Shown: one piece after another, positions 1 to 10,596 of the stretch
Layout of the letters: each line of letters begins with the position of its first letter
How positions within the stretch are numbered: the first letter of the stretch is position 1
Assembly (NCBI GenBank): GCA_015680685.1
Contig: MNCI01022121.1
Span: 399,515-429,880, forward strand
DNA from: Gnetum montanum
Taxonomy: Eukaryota; Streptophyta; Gnetopsida; Gnetales; Gnetaceae
Direction: 5' to 3'
Length of the DNA stretch: 30,366 bases
Notes under the pieces: model-generated
Seen by the model: the letters and a program-made list of their open reading frames with translations, nothing else
The model's database searches: none
Told to the model about the DNA's origin: nothing
Made by a program: the position numbers and the translations under genes

Positions 1-337
1 ACTGAAACTGCCACCGTCGTGGTTGTCATAACTGCAGGGGATGGGGCAGTTTAAGTTGCTTGACCCTATCATGCCATGACATAAAACCCCCAAGGGGGCT
101 AGGCCACATATAATGTAGTGACACGACACATGTTTCATTAGTGCATGTTGTCAATTTCTTTGTTGTTATGCTAGGCTTATTCGAATGTTCTTGCTATGTC
201 GGGCTTTCATGCCCTTGCTACACTATGTATGGGCAGAGGGTTAAGCTACACTATATGCATGGACTACTAGGCTTTGCTATGTTGTGCGTGTATTACTCTT
301 AAGTATGGTGCTAACTTTTGCTAATGGTGGCGTGTAG
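1..337. other. Left edge: no clear gene; probable intron or 5' exons of gene X copy 1
   Basis: I see no continuous coding frame here. The stretch contains several variants of a TTGCTATGCTA-like string that recur in the introns of gene X copy 1 and in the element 2 LTR. A possible splice acceptor, TAG, ends at 337. Upstream exons of gene X may lie here or left of the window. Confidence 0.4.
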
Positions 338-3300
338 GGTGGGGCCGAGGTCCAGGCTGATCGTTATGGACATTAGAGGGGTTCTGTTCCACGTGAGAAA
401 ACTTGTGGCCAACACCCCTCCTCCCTAGATTTGCATGGGGGAGCAAGGGGTCTAGTTTAGAAATGGGGCATAGGAGTTCTTTTGATTTATATTTAACCAC
501 TTCAATGTGATCATCTGGTCCTCCTTGGAGGAGGTGGAGGCATCCAGCATAGTAGAAACCATGCTACCTAGGGCAAGTCATGGCATTCTGAGATTTTTTA
601 CCGATGGTGCGATCAAGAGCAGGTAGGGAGAGGGGTCCAACCAATGCTCAATAGGCTTGAGGTGTTTAGCCTAGATCTGGGACATTCCCAAATACCACTA
701 CTACAAGACATTGTTCCTCGCACGTTACATGGCGACGTGCTTTCAGAACCCACAGGGGACTGTCTATTATGCTGACGGGTGAGTTTTACGGCCTTGCTCT
801 ACTATGTTGTGCAACGCTAACTGTATTAGCTGAATGCTAAGAGTATGTGTTTGTCATTAGGTTCTTTATCAATGATGATGGGATTCATGACCAACTAGGT
901 TTGTTAGCTACCACCTAGCTAGCCCTACAAGAGTTCTATTCTACCAAGAACTTGTAGGCAGGTGTGATCGATCAGTGTGGGGGAGATTACCATACCTACC
1001 TACACTCATTTTATGCTCCCTACACTCACTGTAGGGAGAAGGGTTACCTAGACAAGGAATGGGAAGAATCCTTCAAGCCCTTCACGATTGAAGAAGTTAT
1101 GACGGCTAAATTCCCGCCATTCCCATTGCCATATAGACCTGGTGGGTCAAATAGTAGGTGTCACATGCTCAAATGTTTTTGCAACTGATGTATTTTCTCT
1201 ATTGTCATGCTAAGCGTGTTTTATGAAACTGTTGCACGGGTGAAGAAACCTCAGGAGGTGGCAGTGGTGACCACCGAGATGCAGGGGACAAACATCTATT
1301 TCAAATATGGTGAAGTAGCAGCGTGTTAGCGCTGGTTAGACCAGGGGGCCTCAGATTCCTTACTCAAGAACATCCAAAAGAAAGGGATCATGGACCTATT
1401 TGTGGTCCCAAACCCGAGTGTTCCTACCACCAAGATGATTTCCCTGGTCAACTCCTTCTCTGAGAGAGCGGGCCACTTCTGCACATGCGTACGGGACATG
1501 TGGGTGGTCATTGAAATCAATGACTAGCTGTTTATGAACTTGTTCAATGTTCCTACTGATGGCGTCCCCATAGGGTCAAGGGGCAAGCAGGAACTGATCC
1601 TTTGGAAGAAGGATATCAAGGAGTGGTTGAGAATCGTTAAGGAGCGAAAAGGGTTCTCCATGGATAGGCTTAAGGATGGCCCTACCATGGAGATTAACCC
1701 AATCTTTCATGCCCACGCATTCCCTCAACTGCTCATTCAAGGAAAGGTCCTAGGGCTCAAGCAGGCCTAGATAATGTGGTAGGTTATGGAAGAAGGGGCC
1801 TATTACAACTGGGCCAACTTCCTGTGCAAGGGCTTACAGGCTAAGATTTTGGGACTCTGTGAAAAGATGGAGTCCTACTCCAACATACACTATGCATTCT
1901 ACATCGGCTATCTGAAACACTTTGCTTAGTTTTTTGTGGTTCAAGAGGATGGAGCCTGGGCTGTGCGAGATCGTAACTAGATTCCTAGGCCATGGATTCG
2001 CCAAATCCTCTAGACCATGCAAGGCCTGGAAGTAGTTGGGGAGTCGTTGTCTATAACGACCAAAGGTCTAGCAGCTCACAGCATTCATGGTCAAGACAGC
2101 ATGGGAGAGACGTCCCTGCTATAGCCAGTAGCGTGACATGGGGGGAGCATCTCATAGCTAAGACCATACCCAAGGAGTTGCGAAGGAAGAGACCTCCCCC
2201 ACCCAGGGAAAACCTCTGTGGCAAGGGAGAGGAGGGACAAAGGCTATATCTTAAGCTGCAGAGGATGCAACCCCCAATTGGTAAGTGCTATGTAATGCTT
2301 ACTTTGCTATCACTTGCTATGCTAAGCTGTGCTAGATGGTTTAGCATAGCATTTTCTTTGAGCTAATTTGTTTTGAACCGATGTAAACATGCTTCTTTGC
2401 TAGAAGAGAAGGAATAAGAAAAAGAAGAAGGTGATGAGGAAGTGTCTGCCCTAAGGGCAATGAATAAAGATGCAGAGGCCCCAGTCTCAAAGGAAAGGGC
2501 CCCAGTTAAAAATAAGGAAGCTCTTGTTTCTAGGGCAGGGACTCTGGTCATTAGGGAGCCTCCTATCAATGAAGAGGTGTCTCACGCGAATAACAAGGAT
2601 GCTGGGCTCCTGAGAGGAAAGGCACTAGCGCATGAGGAAGGGGCTTGTATGGACCTGGTAGGGCCCTCTACCAGGGCTACAGCCATTGTCTTACATCAGC
2701 AAGAAGAAAGATCGCAGCTAGACGCTGGTGAGTTTCGTGGTACGTCTACCTTATTGTAGTCCATTTTGGCCATTGCTGATAGGCTTATTCATGCAATAGG
2801 TGCTACTTATGATGTCGCAAGACCCCCTTCTATTTGTGAGGAGTCACATGCTAAGACCTTTGACAAGTTTGCATTTAAGCAGGAACTTGTCGACGACATG
2901 ATCAAATGCCTTTGGCAGGTAAACCCTGATGCGGGTAAGCACTAGTGTTAAATGCTCTTCTATTTCTACTCTAAAAACTTTTGAATTTTGATTTTGCTAT
3001 GCTAACATGATTACTACACTCTTCATGTCGACTCGGCTCAAATGGGACCTGGTGCGACCTATAAAAATTGGCACCATGCCCATACTTTCGCCCGATGTGA
3101 CCGACGTGTCTCGTCACATTTTTAATGAGGCTTACAATTGTTTCTTGCACTCACCATGCTCTCGGTGGGAGTATAAATATGTCAATGAAGACCTGTGGAA
3201 GTAGGTTCAAAGGGCTAAGTAGAGAGAGGCTGACCTGGTCGCTATGGTGAAGAATCTCAGGTCGAGGAACCAGTTCCTCATAAACTGTAACGCTGATGTT

Positions 3301-4041
3301 GAGGATTGGCAAAAGGCTATAGATGACTACGCTAGGTTTTGGACTATCGTTCGTTAGAACATTGAGTCCACTTGCGAGATAGTTGAATAGAAAATGCAGA
3401 TGGACCTGCTGGCCCAGAAGTGTCAAGACATGAAAGATATTAGTGCCAAGATTTTTGAATGGGGGCAGACCCAGAGAAACCATAAACATGTGTACAAGCT
3501 GCAAAATGACACCCATCAAAAACTATACAAAGATGCTATGGTGGAGGCGTTCAAGTATGAAGCATTTGTGAATGCCATTGGTACTTCTGAGGCGTACACT
3601 AAGTTCAAAGAGCAGGTGAAGATCACAGAATCTCCCGACTTGAAAATAGACCTTCCTATAGGAGAGACCGCAACCACCCCCCTTTCCCCGAGACCTCTAG
3701 TATGGATAATTGCCAATAGGGAGAGAGTCACTGCTGCGAATGTCGAACCTAGCAACAAGCAATGGATGGACATCACAACAGAGGAGATCTGGCATTGCCT
3801 TAGGCTCGGTCTAGACTGGATACGTCTTGAGACTGATGTAGGCCTTTCCCAAGCTAGTTCTTTTGCTGTGTATATGTAGATGCTTATGCTACGTTGTAGT
3901 TTGCGTTTGTGCCCTAACTAATTACTTCATTCTTACGATGCAGACTCCAAATGAGGGCGTAAGGCCCATAGAGGGAATAAGGCCTGTAGAAGGAGGGAAT
4001 GAAGAACTAGCAAAAGGCAACATAGGGGAGGATGATGCATA
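338..4041 (+). pseudogene. Gene X, copy 1: decayed multi-exon gene, antisense to gag-pro of element 2
   Basis: This copy is decayed. Inferred exons are about 338-778, 861-1141, 1241-2280, 2404-2727, 2800-2934, ~3036-3863 and 3944-4041. Clear donors are GTGAGT at 779, GTGGGT at 1142, GTAAGT at 2281, GTGAGT at 2728 and GTAAGC at 2935; clear acceptors end at 860, 2403, 2799 and 3943. The exons align in order with gene X copy 2 (27395-30366, minus). The large exon is 1040 bp against 1041 bp there. Shared stretches include GLVNSF-like, LFGVP-like, NEDLWK and LLAQKCQD segments. Premature TAG codons sit at 624, 672, 916, 955, 1327, 1525, 1768, 1780, 1927, 1978, 2011, 2122, 3202, 3220, 3355 and 3388. 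There is at least one frameshift near 2130, a TAA at 2415, and a tail ending in TAG at 4039-4041. The protein family is not recognised. The 5' exon (338-540) is the least certain part. Confidence 0.75.
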
Positions 4042-4259
4042 GGCAGCTAAAGTGAAGGTGAATGGAAAAGGTGATGCAAACAGAAACAACCCATGACAGC
4101 ATGGGATTTTCTTTTGAAATTTTTGAAATGTTGGGATTTTGTAAAAGTTTTTCGAACATTTCCAATAGGAAAAAGTTTTGAATAAAATGAAAAGCTTCAG
4201 AAGAGAAACTAATTTTACGTTAACTTGCATATCATGTAAAAATTTCATGCTTTCATAGG
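4042..4259. other. Spacer downstream of gene X copy 1, no gene seen
   Basis: AT-rich sequence follows the probable end of gene X copy 1. It corresponds in position to the spacer between the repeat array and gene X in element 4. No open frame or repeat is convincing here. Confidence 0.5.
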
Positions 4260-4455
4260 CTAGTTTTGGCCATTTCAGGTCATTACTAGTTTTAGGCCAT
4301 TTCGGGCCATTGTGTAACATGCTAGAAGGATTATATGTTAACAAAGCAAACAACAACCATGCTAGTTTTAGGTCATTTTAGGCCATTTCCAAGAGAGATA
4401 GCACGTTACCAAAGCAAAAACGAAGATGCTAGTTTTAGGCCGTTTTGGGTCATAG
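4260..4455 (-). repeat. Decayed ~33-bp repeat array between pro and gene X (element 2)
   Basis: Four units start at about 4260, 4286, 4362 and 4429, each beginning CTAGTTTT and running through two GGCC-like blocks. On the minus strand they match the unit of the 14-copy array in element 4. The unit at 4286-4318 differs from the element 4 consensus at about four of 33 positions, two of them CG-to-TG or CG-to-CA changes. The array has the same neighbours in both elements: pro on one side and the 3' end of gene X on the other. Its role is unknown; it may separate two convergent transcription units. Confidence 0.75.
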
Positions 4456-4543
4456 CATAGCATTCTAGAGGGATGGCATGTTAACAAAGTGAAAAGTAGT
4501 GAATGCACAAGGGATGATAGCAAAGCAGGAAGCAATAGGGTTT

Positions 4544-5530
4544 CTACACTATGTGTAGCTGCTTCTTAACTCGTCGTGGATTGATCAGAATGTAGGATCG
4601 AGGTTTTTTACCAAAGCTCTCATTCACATCATCATCCTCCGCTTGGAAGGGCAATTTAACCCATGCATTTTAGATTTGGGAGTTAGTTCCCTAGGTTGAC
4701 CCCTTCATTGGGTGGTTAATGCATGCATGATCAAGTGCGTCACACTCAGAGGTGGTGACCTCTGAGCCATGCTCCATGTCTAGGTTACTGATTACTTGCA
4801 TTACCACTTCGTCACCATGGATCACCACCTCCCTACGTATGTATGGTAGGTGGATTTCTTGGTGTATAGGCAAGGAGAAAGCTCTATGTTTCACTAACCA
4901 TGATCTTCCCAAGATCAGGTTAAATCCAAGAATTTCCTCAACCACAATGAATGTTGCATTCGTGAGGAACTGGTCCCCTACTACAAAGTTGACATGGACT
5001 GTGCCCTTCACTAGGACGTGTGCCCTGTTAAAGGACCTTAGACACGATGTTGTTATGGGTTTTATTTGGTTGAACAATCCCAATTTATCTACAATATGAA
5101 AGGGAATGACCTTTGTAGTGGCCCCATCATCAACATGTACCCTTCGGATCTGGTGTTGGCCGACCTGAATTGTGATGAAGAGAGGCACCATAGTCACCTG
5201 ACCTCCTTCAAGATCTTCCCTAATGGCGTTGTCACTGAAGGTCAATTGAGGTGTCATGGACTCTATGGGTACAGAGGGAAGCATAACTGAATGGATCTCT
5301 TCCTCTTCCACAGGCATGTTCTCATTGACCAGAATCATCGCTAACATGCGAATTAGAGCCTAGCAATGGGGTACAGCTATCATGATTAGGTTATACAGGC
5401 TTAGCATAATTTTTTTCTACTTTAGAGCTTGCTTGAACTAGGTGAGAGCATCCAGAAGGTCTTGGCCACCCCTTTGTTTGGTGCTTTCCTCCTCTTCAAT
5501 TTGTCCTAGAAGATGAATCTCCTAAGGAGA
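4544..5530 (-). pseudogene. Retropepsin-like protease (pro) of element 2, decayed
   Basis: This is the minus-strand homologue of pro in element 4. The active-site loop reads HVDDGATT, with D-D-G in place of the usual D-T/S-G; many plant Ty3/gypsy proteases vary at the middle residue. The C-terminal part contains ILGRSWL, the conserved block before the end of the fold. TAG codons interrupt the N-terminal part at two places where element 4 has Gln (T-Q-V and K-Q-K contexts), with another just before the IRML-like stretch. The C-terminal tail carries one TAG and one TAA. The frame ends in TAG at 4544-4546, aligning with the end of the element 4 pro. The uninterrupted core is 4691-5347. Pro would process Gag after particle assembly. 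Confidence 0.8.
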
Positions 5531-6598
5531 GGTGACTTTGGATCTGGGTTCAAATCCCTATTGGTAGAGTGATGCAAGTTGTGTAGTCATGTCAACCTTC
5601 ATCTTTGGGAGTGAAGGTGTGGATGCAAGGGATGAAGACATAGACTTGGGGATACCTTTGACGATACTCCCCTCTGACGTCTCATCCACCCAGTGTACTT
5701 CTCATCTTGCAGGGCGAGGAGGCTGTTCAGCCTTGTTGCGCGAGGTAGGGATTGTCAAAGGTGTCGACCCTTTGATGAAAAATGGAGCTAGAGGCATTGA
5801 CTGATGGAGCTTTGTGGGCCCACTAATAGGCAGCATAAAGGTGGGTGCCCATGGTGGGACTTTCAGGATGAAAGGCTGTTGCACGTTTTGATTGGCCGCC
5901 TACAATACTGGTGCACTACGTTGAGGCACACAAATCATGAATGGCTGCTGAGGTAACCTAAAGTCATCATTGATGTCAATGGCATTCATTGTGTAGCTGG
6001 CATTACTAGCATTGAGGGGATTTGTGTAGACATACATAGATTTGTTTTCAGGGTGGATTGGGTTGCTTTTGTCTAGCACCAGTTTCCCTAGGTTGATTAA
6101 TCTTTGGATGTCATCCTACAATGACAAACAATAGTCTATGTTGTGGGCACACTATTGGTGGTAATCGCAAAACCTGTCTAGTCTGAAACCCATAGGAACT
6201 AGAGGCTCATTGGGCAAGGCCAAAGAGAGATTCCTAAGGAGCTCATAGTAGCGTTGATGCCTTGCATTTGCCTGTTTTGACATCCACTTATGTTGGATGT
6301 ATCCCACTACCAACAGCTGCTTCAAGAGCTGTAAAGGCTTTAGAGGTAGTGGGGTGTACTTTGAGTGGTCTTTGCACTCAAAGTTGGGTTTGGGTTGTGC
6401 GAATCTCTCGGGTATGGGAGTAGCAGATTGTGGCACGTGGCCCGGTTTGGGCATAGGTTTAGCCACTTGTGTGGCCAGTTTCTTGTTGTTTTTGCTACTA
6501 TTGTTGCTAGGTTTGGGCTTGGCCTCAGTCACCACAGTGTCCACCATGGTTGTTGGGGCTTTACCATTTTTCTTCTTTGCAAAAGTGCTCTTGTAAGT
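5506..6598 (-). pseudogene. Gag of element 2, C-terminal part (downstream of the element 1 insertion)
   Basis: This is the C-terminal part of the element 2 capsid/nucleocapsid gene. It includes a basic Lys-rich linker, the PKPNFE-KDHSKY segment, the LPNEP segment and a zinc-knuckle-like CDYH...C motif interrupted by TAG. The same segments occur in the same order in the element 4 gag (24560-25100). The gene breaks at 6598, exactly at the left end of element 1, and its other half resumes beyond 13583. The last stretch overlaps the start of the pro frame in another frame, as in element 4. It is non-functional. Confidence 0.78.
6594..6598. repeat. Target-site duplication TAAGT, left copy
   Basis: The five bases TAAGT directly precede the TGATGAG terminus of element 1 and recur at 13583-13587 directly after its CTCATCA terminus. 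A 5-bp duplication is the size expected for Ty3/gypsy integrases. It shows that element 1 is a single intact insertion. Confidence 0.95.
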
Positions 6599-7543
6599 TG
6601 ATGAGACGCGATATGCACAAGCCGCGATATCGCGTATGCAATATCGTGTCATCCCCTACGATATCGCGTACGCGATATTGCGGTCCACCTTCAAATCTAT
6701 AAAAAAGAGGTAGAACTCCCCTCATTTCTCATCCTAGGCTAGAAGTAGCAAAGCTCTAGTGGATTGATCACCCTATAAATAGAATATTTTCCATGTGCCC
6801 ATAGTAGGAGTCAGCCAAGTGAACGATTCTTTATTCGAGCAGCTTTGTACCTGAACGTAAGTTGTGTACGGCAATAAAGATGAGCTTTGTGGATAAACCT
6901 TCTAGTACATGGATAGGTTTATTTAATGTTATTTATTGCTTTCCTAGTAATGTAGCATGAGTACAACTTGGTTACGAGCATTGATGAATATGTACGGCTA
7001 GCCAAGGAATCGGCTACTCATTGCGATTAGATTCTCTCACCCTTAAACTCCTAGAACGTGGGACGAGTATGACTTGATTATGAGCATCTACGAATGTGTA
7101 CGGCTAGTCAAGGAATAGGCTGCTCATCACACTTAAGCTAGTTAGGTGCCTTAGTACAACCGCTTCGAGCACGTGCGTTACGTGTGGTAATCCCAGTAAC
7201 GATTAGCATTTGGTAGCCACAGTTGCATAGTTCAGGGTGTGTATGGTAAGTGGGAATAGATGTTGATGCTAGGACTTAGCACTATAGTTAGAGTTAGTTT
7301 TAGTCTCTCAACCCTTCACCCTTTAGTATAGGAGATAAACCTGAAAAGACCAAAAAAATCATATACCTCAGACTTATGTAATCATACATCGTGACAACAA
7401 TAAGTAAGTCTAGGAAGACAATGATTAATTAACCCTAAGTGTTCCTTGCAGCGTTTAGGCATTTAGTTTGCGGAGTTCAACCAGATCGTGCATGCTATGC
7501 TCGTTTCATATGGTTGAGTGTAGGGGTACCTCGCCACTCATCA
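6599..7543 (+). repeat. 5' LTR of element 1 (945 bp)
   Basis: Begins TGATGAG and ends CTCATCA, a perfect 7-bp terminal inverted repeat with TG/CA ends. It contains two copies of a near-perfect palindrome (6627-6644 and 6661-6678) where the 3' LTR has one. A TATA box, CTATAAAAAA, lies at 6697-6706 only ~100 bp from the LTR start, and an AATAAA polyadenylation signal at 6873-6878. Within R/U5 a ~70-bp block (TACAACTTGGTTACGAGC... and TATGACTTGATTATGAGC...) is repeated about 105 bp further on. Confidence 0.93.
6697..6706 (+). promoter_or_regulatory. TATA box of element 1 5' LTR
   Basis: CTATAAAAAA lies downstream of the palindrome and is followed about 25-35 bases later by a pyrimidine-rich stretch, CTCCCCTCATTTCTC, a plausible transcription start zone. 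The equivalent positions in the other two family A LTRs read CTATAAATA (12736-12744 and 19145-19153). Confidence 0.65.
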
Positions 7544-7544
7544 T

Positions 7545-7562
7545 TGGTGCCATTGCTGGGGA
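7545..7562 (+). other. Primer-binding site (tRNA-Asp type, decayed)
   Basis: TGGTGCCATTGCTGGGGA lies one base after the LTR. It differs at three positions from the 18-base complement of the 3' end of plant tRNA-Asp(GUC), which element 3 matches fully. All three differences replace a CG in the intact version by TG or CA, as expected from deamination of methylated CG. Athila-type elements are known for tRNA-Asp priming. Confidence 0.88.
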
Positions 7563-7684
7563 CTAAGTGTTTGTACGCCAATTAGAACATTAGGAAATCT
7601 TTCACATTGTTGTGAGCCTTAACGAACCTTTGGGTTAATTATTTAAATAAGAACATATATAATGGTGAAAAACACACCAATAAA

Positions 7685-10170
7685 ATGGCTTCTTCTCATA
7701 AGGTTAACTCACCTAGGAATAACACGAAAGATAGTCAGCAACATACACATAACCTAAACAGCCAAATCCTAAGCAATATAAGATAGTTTATACTCATCCC
7801 AATGAGTATCTTCCTGATTACACTTTTATCGTCCATCAGGATAAATAGTTGCACTTAAGAGATTTGTTTGGTAACATAGTTTTACCACTAGATCAAGCTG
7901 TTCCAAACATGCTCTTCTGTGCCTTAGCACAGATTGGCATGCAAGACTTATTCGCTGAATACATTGCTAGAGAATATGATATAAGGGATTATCATCCCAT
8001 CACTTTGCAACGTATGAGGGATGAAAGGCAAGAGAGCCAACACTCATTGTTGAAGGGCAAGGTCCTCCATGTCCTTATTGAAATCGGAGACGAGGAACCC
8101 CTCACAATGGGTTTCTTAGGAAATGATGTTCCTCCTCATCACAATGGTGAAGAGGGTAGGTATCAGAGCCTTCGATCAACTGTACATGCTATAGGCTCTG
8201 ATCCCCGTGAACACCAACTGTTCACAGTAGGAACAACCACTCACACTAAGGACAAACACTTTGATCGTCACAATGATTAAAGCTGAAGCAATTGAAGAGA
8301 AGGTAAGAAACATCGCCATGGTGATGGATTCCATTCCTCTTCTCCTTCATCTTACCATTCACACTCTTCTTTCAACATCTAGGCGCAGCCATCGTGAGCA
8401 CAATGGAGAGAGTAAAAGTAAGGAAGATGAAAGACCTCAACAGGACGTAGGGAGAGTAGGGAACTACCATGAAGACATCATAGACGTCATGACAGAGATG
8501 ATCATGATGAACTCCTAGTCATCACCTGAAACATGCTAGACATCACAGAGGTAGTTAGGATCCCCACAAGGCACTTAAAATATAGTAGGATCAAGCGTTT
8601 GGACATAAATCATATCCCACGTTTTGAAGGGGGATATAACACTGATCCTCAACATCATTTATAGGCATTCCATGATGCCTGTGCCTTGCAAAATATAGAT
8701 AATGAGTGGCAAAAGCTTAAGTTATTTCCAAGGACACTCACCAAAGAAGCAGAGAGCTGGTACCGGTCCTTAGAACTGGAAACCATCAGGAGGTGGAGTA
8801 CGATGCTTGAACTATTTAACAACAAATATCAAATGTACTCCAGAGTGTCCAATTTGCGTAAGCAAATGCAAGGCTAGAAACAAGATGCTTATGAACCCTT
8901 GGATGCTTCCATGGCCCATTACTCTACACTGCTATATCGTTGCCCAGGCCATTGGTACGCTAAGTGGGATCAACTTTGCCACATCCTGGATGGGCTAAGG
9001 AATGAAATGAGAAGAACTCTTGGGACTTATGCCAAAGGGAGACTTTTCCAACTGAAAGCCCATGAAGTTAAAAGTTTGTTGGAACAAGTAGTGCAAGAAG
9101 AGGGTGAGCTATGTAAGAGGAAAAGTGTGAAAGAATACAACCACGATTCCTCCCTTCGTAAGAAGGGAGTGAAATTCTGTGATGAGGAGGATGAGTCACC
9201 ACTCGAAGAGTTGGTGAATTGAAAAACCTTACCGATCCAAATGTTAACAACCAAGGTATCGGCTAAGGTAGACCAAATGTGGGATTCCTTAGACTCAAGA
9301 ATAGAAACAGTCTTAAAAATTGTAGAAGAGTCTAAGGTAGAACAAAGTAGTGACAAAGGCAAAACCAAGCAGAGAAAATTAAGCCCTTCACATAACAAGG
9401 GTAAAGGGAAAATTCCTATCTCCGATGAGGCTGTGAATTCTAATTCAGACGATGATAGTGGATGTGAGATCTGCTACTATTACCATCCTAAGGGATGTTT
9501 CCCAATTATCTCACATCTTCAAGAGTCTAGGGTGTATGCATTAAATCCAAGACTTAATCAACGACAAACACCCCGAAGGGTACCTTATCCACAATGTAAC
9601 CCAAGGCAGTTCCACCAACCCTTAACATATTATCTAAGTGGAATGCCTCCACAGCCTATTGGACAACACCAGTAGTGGCAATACCCACAGTCATGGGAGA
9701 TGCCACCGCCAACACATCAATACCCTTACCAGTAGCCCGATCCTTATGGTTATTATGTTTGGCAGCTAGTTTCTCCAGGTGACTCTATGGGTCACACTAC
9801 TCCCCAATGTCACTACCAAGTTCGGGAGTACTTTAGGAGGACTCCTTCTCCTCTGGGAGATATCTCACATTCAGCCCATCCTCTAACTCCACCCGCACCT
9901 CTTCCACCTGTAGTTCCCATACAACCTATTCCAACAATGTAGGGGAAATTGCCTACCCAACCGCAACAACGTAACACCGCGAGAGCTGTAAATATTCAGC
10001 ATGTAAATATCCAACCGGGTGCTAGGTCTGAAAACTATACAAAGAAGAGACCCTTCTTCAGAACTACGAGCCTAGACAAACTCTCGCAACAACAAGCGGT
10101 TGGGCACATGTATAGGCCTCTAACCACTAACACTTTGGAGAACCCTTCAATCCAACAACTAAGTACGTAA
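7685..10170 (+). pseudogene. Gag of element 1, interrupted
   Basis: Probable start ATG at 7685. A frameshift follows near 7765, then a long frame with interruptions through 10170. Recognisable parts are an N-terminal LRDLFGN...YDIRDYHP region (7850-8020) and a Retrotrans_gag-type capsid domain at about 8551-9190. That domain contains FEGGYNTDPQ, WQKLKLFPR, ESWYRSLE and RRWSTMLE motifs that align with element 3. A Lys/Glu-rich stretch and a Pro/Gln-rich linker follow. In the capsid and linker frame most stops are TAG (for example 8662 and 8875); one TGA is at 9220 and one TAA at 10168. The segment 8281-8540 has drifted into other frames. Gag would form the particle that packages element RNA. 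It is not functional as it stands. Confidence 0.8.
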
Positions 10171-10176
10171 ACGGTT

Positions 10177-10476
10177 ATGTTGATACATACTGTAATTGAC
10201 TGGATAAAGGTGGGCCACCTTTCCAGGAAACTACCTGAGCCTGGGAACCCCTTAATTCATTTAGAGATCGCTGAAAATGCACCAAATCGAGCTCTTCTTG
10301 ACTCAGGTTCCGAAGTCAACCTAATTTCACAAAAGATGTATCAAGCCTGGAACCTGCCCCAACTTAAGAAGAGTAACATACAACTGGAGCTGGCTGACCA
10401 GTCCATCACCATTCCCTTAGGATTGGTGGAGGACATTATCACCACTGTGTGTGGGTGGTCATACCCAGCCGATTTC
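10177..10476 (+). pseudogene. Retropepsin domain of element 1, truncated by the sequence gap
   Basis: In the same frame as gag, the segment contains LLDSGSEVNLIS, a canonical D-S-G active-site loop with the following hydrophobic strand, and IQLELADQSITIPLGLVEDI, a typical flap-side stretch of plant Ty3/gypsy proteases. The reading runs into N at 10477, so the end of the domain and anything behind it within the gap cannot be read. The sequence just after the gap (10597-10650) does not resemble a reverse transcriptase. Confidence 0.78.
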
Positions 10477-10596
10477 NNNNNNNNNNNNNNNNNNNNNNNN
10501 NNNNNNNNNNNNNNNNNNNNNNNNNNNNNNNNNNNNNNNNNNNNNNNNNNNNNNNNNNNNNNNNNNNNNNNNNNNNNNNNNNNNNNNNNNNNNNNN
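10477..10596. other. Assembly gap of 120 N
   Basis: The 120 bases are undetermined. The gap falls inside element 1 just after the protease domain, where a pol gene would begin, so its true size matters for judging whether this element lost pol. Confidence 0.99.
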
